A stretch of 64,000 nt of DNA from NCBI GenBank assembly GCA_015680685.1, contig MNCI01033721.1, forward strand, positions 84,367 through 148,366. Reading direction: 5' to 3'. Shown here piece by piece: positions 11,279 to 21,330 of this stretch (position 1 is the first letter of the stretch; each line of letters starts with the position of its first letter). A program made the position numbers and the translations under genes. Below the pieces are notes generated by a model that saw only the letters and a list, made by a program, of their open reading frames with translations, searched no databases and was not told where the DNA came from. The DNA is from Gnetum montanum (lineage: Eukaryota; Streptophyta; Gnetopsida; Gnetales; Gnetaceae).

Positions 11279-12243
11279 TGTAACATAAAATTTTCATCTC
11301 AATCTGGTGATGTTTACATGTGTGTGTTTTGTGGAGTTAGTGCAGATTACATTTAACCCTTCTAGTACCCACGGACACTTTAAGTGTGATTACACAAGGG
11401 CATAATAGGTTGAAACTTGCTTTGGGGAGGACCCACTTGTGTAATTTTGTTGTAATCTTCATTAATTCTCTAACTAGAACACACAATCTCTTACCCTCAG
11501 CTTAATTTTTCAATTGATTTTCTTTCCCTTATCACCATCACATAGCCTTTTTCTCTACCATCTGAGGTTTTTATTAATAAATTCCACACCATCATAATTT
11601 TTGTGCCTTTAGAACTATTTGAATTACCATGGAACCCTTTAATAATCGTCCAGATGTCCTTAGTTTGCAATGTTTAATTTCAAAAACATATAAAAAAATT
11701 TGGTACATTCTCTAAGTGCCCTCACTTCAATATATACATGACCCCCCCTATGCTAATCAATGCAGGGGAAGTTTTTCAAATTTCTCTCTATGACTTGCGA
11801 TTGCGTGTCCCTTGCTTTCATATCCATAACTCGCTCATTGGTACTCCGATTTTCATTCCGTTTGAACCTACTTGAACCTAGAGTGTTCAGCTTAGTCGTG
11901 AGGGAGAGGGTACATGCTGAATAGCATATAAATTTTTTGTACATGCCGAATAGCACATAAATGTTTTGAAATTCATCATCGCCTGAAGGACATCTTTAAA
12001 GGTAATTAGTTCTAAAATTAAGAATAAAATGTGTCAAAAACAATTTCATCCCCTTAGCTATACCAGAAAATTAAATTGGGAAACAACCTAAGCAAAGAGG
12101 ACTCAACATTATAATCTTTCAAGGACATGTTCTTTTAATAATTAACATCACATGGAAATAAAGTAAATCTATTAAGGCAAGTAGTAAGGTATAACCTAAC
12201 TTTGGTAACAACCTTACTAAGAATTGGTCCCGTGTGATTGCAG
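11279..12243 (+). other. Element B, non-coding tract before ORF3, ending in a splice-acceptor-like site
   Basis: No coding potential is seen. The tract matches element G from about 34800 to 35821 in blocks, for example ACACAAGGGCAT followed by GGGGAGGACCCACTTG, and GTTTGAACCTA plus GAGTGTTCA near 11865. It ends GTGTGATTGCAG, immediately followed by the ORF3 ATG at 12244. The same arrangement in G, and in altered form in J, suggests that ORF3 is reached by splicing. Confidence 0.6.
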
Positions 12244-12755
12244 ATGGCCCTGAAACATGAAAAATAGGAAGGTCCTGCACAAGGTGTGATCGAACAATCC
12301 TGGAGAGGTGGAAGACAAAATCCTACCTTACAGTCTGGGTAGGCAGAAGCAAGAGATACCCTCTTTGAAAGCGGTGCTTGGTACTTAGGGGAAACGTACC
12401 AATTTTGGCACAATAAAGAAGAAGGAACCATAGTTAACATTTGTGGTGTGACTATTGATTTCTCTATTCAAGCCATTTTGGAAGTATTAAAGCTTCCGAA
12501 TACAAGGCCAAAGGTTGCTCAAAACTAGCTGGACACTTTCAGAACTGAGCAACTTAATAAACTATTGACAGAGAATAAAAGGGTGGTGGAAGAGAAAGAG
12601 AAGGTTGACTGGGCTGCCTCTATGGCACAAGTGCAAACTTACACACACGCCAAGGCACTCAAGGCCTTACAAGAGGAGAAACTCCAGGCCACACTTCAAC
12701 GCCATCAAATCCCAAGACCTGGAGCAAAAGAAAAGGGAAAGANTTTCATTTAGTC
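12244..12755 (+). pseudogene. Element B ORF3, internally deleted
   Basis: The ATG follows directly on the acceptor-like CAG. Early stops are present (codon 8). The conserved block TYQFWHNKEEGTIVNICGVT...LKLPNT matches G (36200-36310) and J (43400-43530) and belongs to the globular N-terminal part. It then jumps to the middle of the coiled coil (QLNKLLTENKRV, 12550) and, after KALKALQEEK, to the extreme C-terminus (RPGAKEKGK). Two internal deletions therefore shorten it from about 900 codons to about 170. A single N lies at 12743. Confidence 0.75.
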
Positions 12756-12764
12756 GTGGGGGTA
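12756..12764 (+). other. Polypurine tract of element B
   Basis: GTGGGGGTA directly precedes the 3' LTR (TGATGAG). It would prime plus-strand synthesis. The same tract is at 63082-63090 in element D. Confidence 0.85.
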
Positions 12765-13865
12765 TGATGAGTCATGAATTTGCTGGCTGTGATATCACTA
12801 CCATGATATCATAGTCGTGATATCCTAGTGGCTATGATATCACATCGGGGATATCACACCCGTGATATCACATGGGCTGCGATATCTTGTACACGATATC
12901 GCGTCCGTTGTGATATCACGTACGCAATGTATTGTACGCAATATCGCGTCTTTTCCCACAATATCGCGTCGTGCCGCCAAATTTATAAATAAGAGGTGGC
13001 TTTCCCAATTTTAGGCATCCCAGTTTTATTGTAGTGAAACTCTAGTAGTTTGATCTCTCCAAAGTTAGTTTATTTTTCTAGTGTTTGCCCACAGTGTGGT
13101 GAATGTAGCTGTACAGTGTCTTTATTCGAGTGTGTCGTACTTGGACACGCACATAACCGACAATAAAGATCAAGATTACTTCATCATTGCAGCATTCACT
13201 TTGTTATTTATTTGTTGTTTATTTATTTAATGTTATTTATTGCTTTCGTAGCATGGTGTGAGTACGACTTGATTATGAGCATTTACGAATGTGTACGGTT
13301 AGTCAAGGAATCGGTTACTCATCGCGATTAGTCTCTCACCCTCAACTCCTAGAAGCGGAACGAGTACGACTTGGTTACGAGCATTTAAGTGTGACTACTT
13401 GGTAGCCCAGTGGCATAGCCAGGATCTACGCTTGGTAATCCCAGTGGCGTATTTTGGATCTACGCTTGGTAATCCTAGTGGCGTACCTAAGACCTACGCT
13501 TGGTAGTCCTAGTGGTAGTCGTGCACGAAGTCCAAGATCTGTACGGTTGATCAAGGAATCAGTTGCTCATCGTACTTAGGCTAGATTAGACTCTCTTACC
13601 CTTTTCCTCCAAGCTTATTTTAGTTAATATTATTTTCGATTGTCTCAAGAGTAGCATTAGATTTAGGAACATATCATACGCCTCACTCTAGACTAAACCA
13701 TACGTGACAAATATAAATACTAGTCTAGGTGGAAAGATAGCGAACTGCGACCTAAGGTTAACTGTCTAGATACCACAACTAGTCTGTCTGTGAAGTTCGA
13801 CTGGATCGTGCGTGAAAACACTTGTATTCGTATGGTTGAGCGTAGGGGTACCTTGTCGCTCATCA
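12765..13865 (+). repeat. Element B 3' LTR
   Basis: Full second copy of the LTR at 7542-8639, with the same TGATGAG...CTCATCA ends, GATATC cluster, TATA box (12984-12991) and U5 minisatellite (13397-13520). Differences from the left copy are mainly C/T and G/A changes. Confidence 0.95.
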
Positions 13866-13870
13866 ATCAC
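13866..13870. repeat. Target site duplication of element B, right copy (ATCAC)
   Basis: Identical to 7537-7541. Confidence 0.95.
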
Positions 13871-14176
13871 TATCCTACACAACATATTCATCATGAGGCC
13901 TTTGTATGCCCAACTACATAAGAGTTTGATGGAGCATCATAGGAATGGATCAATTGGGCAACAACACAATGTTCCCCTCCATGTCTCACCACCGTAATTA
14001 TTCATCCTAGTGTAGGACAAAGGTGAAATTGGATACATACTCATTAGGATGAGCATATACCACTCTATATTTTTGGGGCACCTATTGATGTACTCCATTA
14101 GACTTTGGTGGAGAATCACTCCTATGAAAAGAATACATCCTGTATTAGAAGACAAAAAATACAATGTGCTTTCTTA
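13871..14176 (-). pseudogene. Element A gag, N-terminal part
   Basis: This continues element A gag beyond the B insertion. On the minus strand it matches the N-terminal region of gag in E (53816-54076) and D (55320-55370), whose clearest block is a VYTHPDEFIP..FTFILHQDEQLRW-like stretch; here the same bases are read in shifted frames (NIEWYMLILMSMYPISPL). The join across B restores collinearity with E around the GATGATAATCCC block. The start codon itself is not preserved. Confidence 0.65.
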
Positions 14177-14288
14177 TAATTGTTGTAATTATTTAAGGTA
14201 CAATATGAATTTATGGTTTGTTCGAACAATGTTAAATAATTTTTCACTACGTCCTAGATAACACATGTAACAAACTAAAGGTCCCTAG
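14177..14288 (-). other. Element A leader between primer-binding site and gag
   Basis: On the minus strand this reads GGGACCTTTAG then GTTACATGTGTTATCTA, which matches the leader of D just after its primer-binding site (GGGGACTGTA, TTACATGCATTATCTA at 55091-55120). The primer-binding site and 5' LTR of A are found at 31544-32423, on the far side of element C. Confidence 0.7.
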
Positions 14289-15583
14289 TGTGACATCCAA
14301 AAAAGTTGATGGCTGGAACATCGAGAGGTCCACGAGCGTATAGCCTAACCTCGAATTTGTACAAGGGATGTGCTGGAGAAAACAAAAATGGGGTGTCCTA
14401 AACAATCTTTTCGATTAGATAGGGACTTATGTGGTGTTAAAATGACTGTGTGTAAGAAGAGTTTATACTACGTTACGCGCAGGCATCAAGTCTTGGAAGG
14501 CTAGAGCATAGCAAGGTGTCTTGGCCTGAGAACTATGATGTGGACGTGCAAATATGTATGAAAAGTGAGAAAATACAAGCATTATACTAAATGCCAAAGA
14601 GAAATGGTTAAGAAATATAACAAAATTTAAGAATAGTAGTGTATTGCCCCAAAAGAGGGAGTGTAGCTAATTCACAAAGGTATACACAAAGTACAATAGG
14701 TGCAGTGGGAGTGCAGTTATAGCCTTGGTGGTGTCAGGTTGTGAAGTCTGGTGCTCACTGTGTTGGACTGTGCTTGCTGGGTTGGTAGCCATGATGTACC
14801 ATGTGATGTTCTATGGGGTTGCAATGAGGCTATAGTGTACTATGTAGTGTAGCTATGCCTTTCAACTGGTGTGGTGTGCTCTAGGTCTCATTCACCGATG
14901 GAGCTCTATGCTAAGATGCCAAAGTGCCTAATGCTAAATGGAAGTGCCAACTACCTCACTGGTGAAAAATGAAAGTCAACCCCTCCCCTCTTCTTTTCCT
15001 CCTCTTCCCCCTTATGAAACATTAGGGTGCAGGGGTACTTATAGGACTAGGGTTAGCCCAAAATGCAGATCAGGTGCCATGTGGCAGTGCGGTGGGTGGG
15101 ACCATGCTATTTGCTATGCTTGTCCAATGTTACATGCAGGACATGGGACACTATCTGCTATGCTTGTCCCGTGTTACGTGTGGGACATGGGACGCTGTCT
15201 GCTACACCAGATAGGGTGCTACACTATAGTAGACATGGTGCTATGCTACGGAGCGTGACAGGATACTACGCTACAGTAAACATGGTTCTACGCTATGCAT
15301 CGTGATAGGGTGCTATGCTGCAGTAGACATGGTGCTACGCTACGTAGCGTGATAGGGTGGTATGCTGGAGTAGACATGGTGCTACACTACGTAGCATTGC
15401 ATAGCTTGACATGTGAATCTACAGAAAGTGCCATCATTCTAACACTTAGAAAATTTTTGCAAATTTGACAGTTGGAGCTGACTACACTCAACACTTGGAA
15501 AAATATGGGCAAAGTGCCACCATTTTGACACTTAGCCAAATTTGTAGTCAAGATGCCGAGACCTGAAATTTTGTGGTGTTTCA
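14289..15583 (-). repeat. Element C 3' LTR
   Basis: On the minus strand it starts TGAAACACCAC at 15583, has a TATAAGTA box at 15036-15043, and ends at 14289. The polypurine tract lies directly right of it, which marks it as the 3' LTR. It carries a tandem array of about 47 bp (15195-15400). Confidence 0.8.
15195..15400. repeat. Tandem array, unit about 47 bp
   Basis: About four units of the type GATAGGGTGCTATGCTGCAG TAGACATGGTGCTACGCTAC GTAGCGT. The same array is in the other LTR of C at 17912-18140, continuing at 31301-31370 after the H insertion. Confidence 0.85.
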
Positions 15584-15655
15584 ATGGCCCCTCTTTGTTG
15601 ACGTCTAGAGGAGTGGCCCAAGAGACATCGACAAAGAATTACAAAACACCACAGT
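15573..15655 (-). other. Polypurine tract of C inside an imperfect inverted repeat
   Basis: On the minus strand, AAAGAGGGGCCA precedes the LTR start TGAAACACC. The sequence can fold: GTGGTGTTT at 15573 pairs with AAAACACCAC near 15645, and CTTTGTTGA with TCGACAAAG. Element H has the same arrangement at 19637-19715. Confidence 0.65.
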
Positions 15656-15985
15656 AGACATGCCACCAACATCACTCATCGGTACAAGATTGGATGTCAT
15701 TTTACCATACTCAAGAGTGCTATGGGAATAAGTTGATGTTGAGGAACAAGGAGTCTAGGCAATGCTAGGGAGATGAAATTTAAATGGTGAAAACCAAATG
15801 CAAACAGTGGATCATGATGTAAGATGCAAATTCAGCATGGCTGACAATGACCATGCCATGAAGTGATTCACCCCTGAAACGTTGACCTCTCGTCAGAGTG
15901 CTTATGAGAGCGTCAAAGTAAATCTAAGGCTGGGCCAATTGTGAAGCTATAGTGTTGTTAATTTTCTTGGGGATGTTCTTTTCCC

Positions 15986-15988
<3 letters not shown>

Positions 15989-16022
<34 letters not shown>
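15989..16022. repeat. (TC)n microsatellite
   Basis: About 17 uninterrupted TC units. Confidence 0.95.
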
Positions 16023-16028
<6 letters not shown>

Positions 16029-16799
16029 GGTGAACCTTCTTTGGGTTCGGCTTACTAGTAAATGTTAGTTGCAAGTTGGCCATTGAGAAGATGGGCTTTG
16101 TTTTGATGCATCACATTTCATCTTTAGGATATATGTTTCCTCCTAGGGATGATTCATGTTACATTCACTTAGGCTTTGACCACGTAACAGAGGTGCCCCA
16201 CAGGATGAATTATGTTACATCGACCATGGGTTCTATAGTTGATGTGAAGAGAATGCCATGTGCATCATAATGCGTATGCTAGAGGGATGTGAAATCATGA
16301 GTATGTGGGGGATGAGAGGATATTGGAATGAAGGAGTGGATGTGCATAGGCTATAATAGGAATGAGGGGGTGTGCACTCTTGAGTGGCTTAACTGGTTCA
16401 ATCATGCACATTAGAGCAATGTGGTGACTTGCTGCTGCAATGAGATGCATCTCTGCACGGCCACCTCTAAGGCTTCATCCTACAAACACAACTCCAAGAA
16501 GACAAGAAAACCACACAACATGAAATGCCAATGTAAATGTTAGATGTGAAGATGTCGTAGGTGCTAGATGCGAAGATGCTGCAAATGTGTCAAATGTTGT
16601 GCTAGTTGCAGATGCTCAGGAAGCTGGTGAAAGTGCTAGGGTGATGATGCTATGAGTCCTCTAAAGGCCACACTAATGGCAAGTGCTCTAAAAGATCACC
16701 AGAATTGTGGGAGGCAATGATGCTGTGAGTGCTCCCGAGGCTACACTGATGGAAAGTGCTCCCAAGGATACACTGATGGAAAGTGCTCCAAAAGATCAA

Positions 16800-17076
16800 C
16801 AACATGCCAGTTTAAAGTCCTAGCAGACTGTGAGCATAGTTGAAGGTCCTAGCAAATCGTGATGTGCTAGTTTATAGTCCTAGCAAATTGTTGGATGCTA
16901 GTTTAATGTCGTAGCAGATAGTGGATGTTGTGCTAGTTTAACATCATGACCCAAGGATGAGTTGTTGTGCCAGTTTAACGTCATAACCCAAGGACAAGTT
17001 ATTGTGCTAGTTTAACATCATGACCCAAGAATGAGCTGCTGTGCCAATTTAACGTCATGACCCAAGGACGAGCTAT
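16800..17076. repeat. AGTTTA-core repeats, about 40-bp spacing
   Basis: Successive copies of GTGCTAGTTTAACATCATGA and relatives, each followed by CCCAAGGA-type or CTAGCAGACT-type sequence. Member of the same repeat class as 17077-17226, 20885-21330 and 25437-25544. Confidence 0.75.
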
Positions 17077-17226
17077 GCTAGTTTATAGTCATAGTGGACT
17101 ATTTGTGCCAATTTATAGTCATAGTGGACTATCTGTGCCAGTTTATAGTCATAGCGGACTATCTATGCCAGTTTATAGTCATAGCAGACTATCTGTGCTA
17201 GTTTATAGTCATAGCAGACTAGTGCT
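17077..17226. repeat. Tandem array, 30-bp unit x 5
   Basis: Five units built on GCCAGTTTATAGTCATAGCG GACTATCTGT. Because 30 is a multiple of 3, one frame translates as a 10-residue repeat (YSHSGLSVPV); this is a by-product, not evidence of a gene. Confidence 0.9.
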
Positions 17227-17770
17227 TACCTTTCTTGTGTAAGGTGCGATGCTGCATGCGTAGTCATGCTGTGTGCCTATAAGATCCTACAAAAATCAAC
17301 TAGAAAAACAACATCAAGTGGCAACTATTGTAAATAGAGTTGAAATGCACGAACAAAAGGAAAGCAATGCAAAAAGCAATAGTTTCAAATCGTTTCGGGC
17401 CATAGACTAGTTTAATGCCTTTTTGAACCATATGTTTTTTTTTGTTTTTAAATGCAATGGATAAGCTAAGTAGATGAATGTGTAAACAAAGTAGAAATGT
17501 ATAAAAAAGCAAAGTAGTATGTAAACTAGGCAAGCAGGTGAAATGTAAATGCATGAACAAATGCAACCCAAGAAAAAACCAAAAATGCATGGCCAATGTA
17601 GGCAAGGGGTGAGCTGGTGCTTAATGTGTTTTTGGACAAGGAAAAGTCTTGATTACATAGTTGCTTCTTAATCAAGTGTGGATTAGGGGGGTGTGCAAGG
17701 CTTAAGGTCCTCTAGAAGGCTGTTGGCATCAACCCCTTGTTTGGGTGTGTTAGCCATAGGCACTGCGTTG

Positions 17771-18147
17771 GTTGCCACATGGCAGTGCGGTGTGTGGGAC
17801 CATGTTGTCTACTACGCTCATCCTGTGTTACGCACAGAACATGAGACATTGTCTACTACACTCATTCCATGTTACATGTATGACATAGGATGTTGTCTAC
17901 TATGTTGGACAGGGTGCTACGTTGCAGTAGACATGGTGCTATGCTACGCAGCATGAAAAGGTACTACGCTGTAGTAAACATGGTGCTATGCTACGCTATG
18001 CAGCGTGGCAGGGTACTACGTTGTAGTAGAAATGGTGCTATGCTACATAGCGTGAAAGGGTGCTATGCTACAATAGACATGGTGCTACGCTATGCAGCAT
18101 GATAGGGTGCTACGCTGTAGTAGACATGGTGCTACACTACGTTGTTT
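17771..18147 (-). repeat. Element C 5' LTR, left fragment
   Basis: Matches 15068-15370 of the other LTR of C, including GCCACATGGCAGTGCGG and the 47-bp array. Cut on the right by element H. Its inner end, with the primer-binding site, is missing. Confidence 0.75.
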
Positions 18148-19647
18148 TGACCTAAATCGTCGATGTGAGGTTGGAAGGGAAACAGACACTGAAAGATCAT
18201 TGGGCAACCATAGCTAACCCTGCCTTTTCTTGAGGGCAAGTTGAAAAATGGAACGAAGGTAGAGTGCCTTGGATGGTTTGCATGCAAATCAACCAAGGAC
18301 TTCCCTGAGCATATGCTACGGCTAACGCTGGGGTTATCGTGAATGATGTAAATGGAATGCAAATAGTGATACAAAATGTAAATAGAGTGTACTGAATTAT
18401 AAATAAAGCATAGATAGAGCTATATTGTAAACAAAGCATAAACAGAACTAAACAATGTAAATGGAAGATAATGAACTATATTTTATTGTTCAATAAAAAG
18501 GTATGCACTAGTCAAAGAGTAGCTACGCGTGTGGATGGCAGGTCAACCACTAAGCCCTGGGATGATGTCTGAAGTGATGATGCGATGATGTGATGTGATG
18601 AACATGAGAAATACTTGGATGCCAACAGTCATATGTGTCGAGCGCCCAAGGATTGCAAATTCTGTACTTTCTCAGAATTGCTCGTCTCTCCCATTGCCAA
18701 CCCCGATTTATGTGAATTGACAGGGTATTTATAGGGTTGGGCCGGGCTCTGGCACAGAATTCTAGAATGGAATTAATGATTGAGAGATGAGAGGAAAGCA
18801 GATCTGGTGACATGTATCCAATGGATAGTTGGGCTTGGGTTGGATGCATGTTGTCGAGAGTTGGATGTGTGTCGGATAGTTGTGCATGAGTTGGATGTGT
18901 GTCGGCAAGCTACGTTCTTGACCAGGTACATTGCATTTTACAATTTATGGGTTATTCAAGCCCATGAAAGTACATTTAATTTATACATGAGGGCCTAACA
19001 TGCCCATACATGTGGATTTACAATGAAATATACAACAAGAGAAATTCAATCCTTGCTTGCTTGAAACTTCTTTATCCTTGAGTCTTTCTAAAATTTTCTG
19101 GAAGTTGCTGATGCCAAGAATTTTCTGCCATTTTTTGAAATTTTTCTAGAATTTTCTGGAAGTTGATGAATAGTGTTCATGCGATGAATAGTATTTTACG
19201 ATGTGAATAGTGTTCATGCGATGAATAGTATTTTATGCTGTGAATAGTGTTTTACGCTGTGCAGCGTAAGAAAATGTAGCCTCAACGTAATCAACTGAAA
19301 ATACCTCATTTAAGGCCCGAATTTTGATTTTCTAGAGGCTAGGAGCTACTGGGGACCTTGGTGAAGGTCATGGGGGGTCCTTGGGCTTGATTTCAACCTG
19401 TTTTGGCTTAATTTCGGGGCCCCAAATGTTGGTGACGTTGATCCTCACGCTGTGCAGCGCAAGCACTTTGTACTTAGCCAAAATTGCATTTTTTGACCTT
19501 GAAACTAATGATTCTTGACACTGAGACTTGCCATCATGATCTATGGGCCCTAAGGGAACCTTGCTTGCTTCATGGTGGGCTGCCTGAAGTCATTTCAGAG
19601 GCTCTGAAGTTGTCTGGAAGTGTTGCTAAAATTTTTGTGGTGTTTCA
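18148..19647 (-). repeat. Element H 3' LTR
   Basis: On the minus strand it starts TGAAACACC (19647) and ends GGTCA (18148). A TATAAATA box is at 18726-18733. It is 1500 bp against 1653 bp for the other copy. The difference comes partly from a short tandem repeat (19150-19262) that has about half as many units as in the 5' LTR. Confidence 0.88.
19150..19262. repeat. ATGAATAGT tandem repeat in the LTR of H
   Basis: About three units of GATGAATAGTATTTTACGCT GTGAATAGTGTTCATGC. The 5' LTR has about six units at 30688-30912. Confidence 0.85.
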
Positions 19648-19715
19648 TTGGCCCCTCTTTGTTGACACTTCGAGGAATCCACCCGAGAGGCATCAACAAA
19701 GAAGTGTAAAACACC
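19637..19715 (-). other. Polypurine tract of H inside an imperfect inverted repeat
   Basis: The minus strand reads CAACAAAGAGGGGCCAA directly before the LTR start TGAAACACC. TGGTGTTT (19639) pairs with AAAACACCA near 19708, and CTTTGTTGA with TCAACAAAG. The pairing is conserved with element C although loop bases differ. Confidence 0.65.
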
Positions 19716-19810
19716 ATGAACAACAAAGCATCAAACATTAAATCTTAGCCCTTCGCTGAAATGTCATCGCACCATTTTCAAAAGTACATGGGATTGGGGA
19801 AATGCAGTTT

Positions 19811-20151
19811 GAGATGCAAGGGGAGAGGATTAGTTGTAACAAGGGAAGCTAAGAAATTGTTGTTGGAATTTATGGAGAGGAATGCTTTCTCGTAAACAAG
19901 TTATGTCATTGGTCCTTGTCAATAGACAGGTCTTCAGTAGACTCAGAACCGAGACATAGGAAATGCATTCTTTGGAGAAACGGGACTCTTAAAGAGTGNT
20001 TCCTATGTCTCGGTTCTGAGTCTACTGAAGACCTGTCTATTGACAAGGACCAATGACATAACTTGTTTACGAGAAAGCATTCCTCTCCATAAATTCCAAC
20101 AACAATTTCTTAGCTTCCCTTGTTACAACTAATTCTCTCCCCTTGCATCTC
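19811..20151. repeat. 152-bp near-perfect inverted repeat around an N
   Basis: 19811-19962 and 20000-20151 are reverse complements of equal length with at least one mismatch, separated by 37 bases that end in N (19999); a second N follows at 20152. The position of the Ns at the arm borders points to an assembly error rather than a natural palindrome. Confidence 0.9.
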
Positions 20152-20884
20152 NCCTTTTCCATGCATTTTGCTCTTTGACCCTTTTTTTTGTGTTTTTTTT
20201 CCTTTTTGTTATTTTTTTTCTTTCTTTCTTTACTTTTTATTTTTTGGTCTTTTTGAAAGAGCTTGCTTTTTGTACCGTGCTCGTGTTTGAGCACTTGCAT
20301 TTTATGTCATGCATTGTGTACTGTGTTTTGCATTGCGGCTGCTTAGAGAGCTACAATATGCAACAGTGTATCAAGAGTTTTGAGGTGAGCCGAATGTATC
20401 AAGGGGATATAATTGGATATGATAAGGAAGCATGATGGGGAATAGGAAATGTATCAAGAGTCGGGAATNTTGAATGTATCAAGGGGATATAATTGGATAT
20501 GATAAGGAAGCATGATGGGGAATAGGAAATGTATCAAGAGTTGGGAATGTACTTATGAACGGATTGATTAACCCAGTCATGTGCGTCAAGAAAAACATGA
20601 TACCTTGTCGTCATGATGAGGTGCATCTATGTACGAACGCCTTAGGAGTGTCACCCTGCAAACACAACTCCAAGAAGACAAGAAAACAACAAATGAAACA
20701 ATTAACTAAACACTTTAAACAAGAAGATGGAGTCACCACGTGCAGTTTTCAAAGCAAATAGAATCATGAACAACATTAGTTTCATTAGGCCCCATGAGAT
20801 GAATCGTGCAACAAGTCTTTGTGGAACAGGAACAGCCAACTGCAACAACAAATCTTTTCAAGTTTTGCCTGGTCATCAATGATG
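20152..20884 (-). other. Element H 3' non-coding region
   Basis: T-rich at 20165-20250 (plus strand). It contains a block shared with element C (AAACACAACTCCAAGAAGAC at about 20660). No gene is seen. Confidence 0.6.
20392..20548. repeat. 77-bp direct duplication flanking an N
   Basis: 20392-20468 and 20472-20548 are the same except for one base (TCGGG/TTGGG), with the N at 20469. Probably unmerged contig ends. Confidence 0.85.
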
Positions 20885-21330
20885 TCACTAGTTTATAGTC
20901 TTAGTGGACTATCNAGTTTAGCGTCGTGGCGGATGGTGCATTGCTAGTTTATAGTCATAGCGGACTGTAAAGAGGCAAACTAGTTTATAGTCTTAGTGGA
21001 CTCTGGATGCTAGTTTCATGTCATGGCAGATAGATGTAGCAGTTTAGTGTCATATTAGATAGAACTCTGTGGTATCAGTTTTAAGTCATGATCCAAGACT
21101 ATTCTGTGGTATCAGTTTTAAGTCATGATCCAGGACTATTCTGTGGTATCAATTTTAAGTCATGATCCAAGATTATTCTGTGGTATTAGTTTTAAGTCAT
21201 GATCCAGGACTATTCTATGGTATTAATTTTAAGTCATGATGCCAAGACTATTCTGTGGTATTAGTTTTAAGTCATGATGCCAAGACTATTCTGTGGTATC
21301 AGTTTTAAGTCATGATGCCAGGACTATGAT
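20885..21330. repeat. AGTTTA-core repeat arrays downstream of integrase of H
   Basis: 20885-21065 holds copies of CTAGTTTATAGTCTTAGTGG ACT. 21066-21330 holds seven units of 37-38 bp built on TGTGGTATCAGTTTTAAGTC ATGATCCAAGACTATTC. The array touches the end of the integrase frame. An N lies at 20914. Confidence 0.88.

Larger units (their letters stand above)
7542..13865 (+). mobile_element. Element B: Athila-like non-autonomous LTR retrotransposon
   Basis: A complete 6.3-kb insertion: 5' LTR, primer-binding site, gag, a 557-N gap, a non-coding tract, a shortened ORF3, polypurine tract and 3' LTR, bounded by perfect ATCAC duplications. The two LTRs are close to 1.1 kb each and differ mostly by transitions. 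No RT, RH or INT is visible; the gap is far too small to hold them unless its stated length is wrong. B would have needed enzymes from a related element. It sits inside the gag of element A in the opposite orientation. Confidence 0.93.
15656..17770 (-). other. Element C internal region, non-coding
   Basis: No gene is seen on either strand. It holds a TC microsatellite, a block at 16485-16520 (AAACACAACTCCAAGAAGAC) that is also in H at 20660, and arrays of AGTTTA-core repeats (16800-17226). The part at 17290-17440 resembles the intron-like segment of H around 25210-25260. This looks like the 3' part of a Tat/Ogre-like element joined directly to its intron-like part, with gag and pol deleted. 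Confidence 0.55.

Noticed and set aside
10590-11297. Long open frames across 10590-11297 on both strands
   Set aside because: They consist almost wholly of Ns in the assembly gap.
14938-15305. Overlapping plus-strand frames of about 80-106 codons near 15000-15300
   Set aside because: They read the 47-bp array of the LTR of C; codon pattern follows the repeat.
17077-17226. Possible CRISPR-like array
   Set aside because: Units are directly adjacent with no variable spacers, in a plant retroelement.
17057-17242. Small protein with repeated YSHSGLSVPV units
   Set aside because: It is the translation of a 30-bp tandem DNA repeat; the same array class with 27-, 37- and 40-bp periods does not keep a frame.
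18550-18849. Open frames inside the LTRs of H (18550-18849 and 30182-30447)
   Set aside because: They lie in LTR sequence, are not conserved in frame between the two copies, and have no recognisable domain.
20067-20300. Lys-rich 77-codon frame
   Set aside because: It crosses the inverted duplication and an N and reads a T-rich tract in reverse; an artefact.
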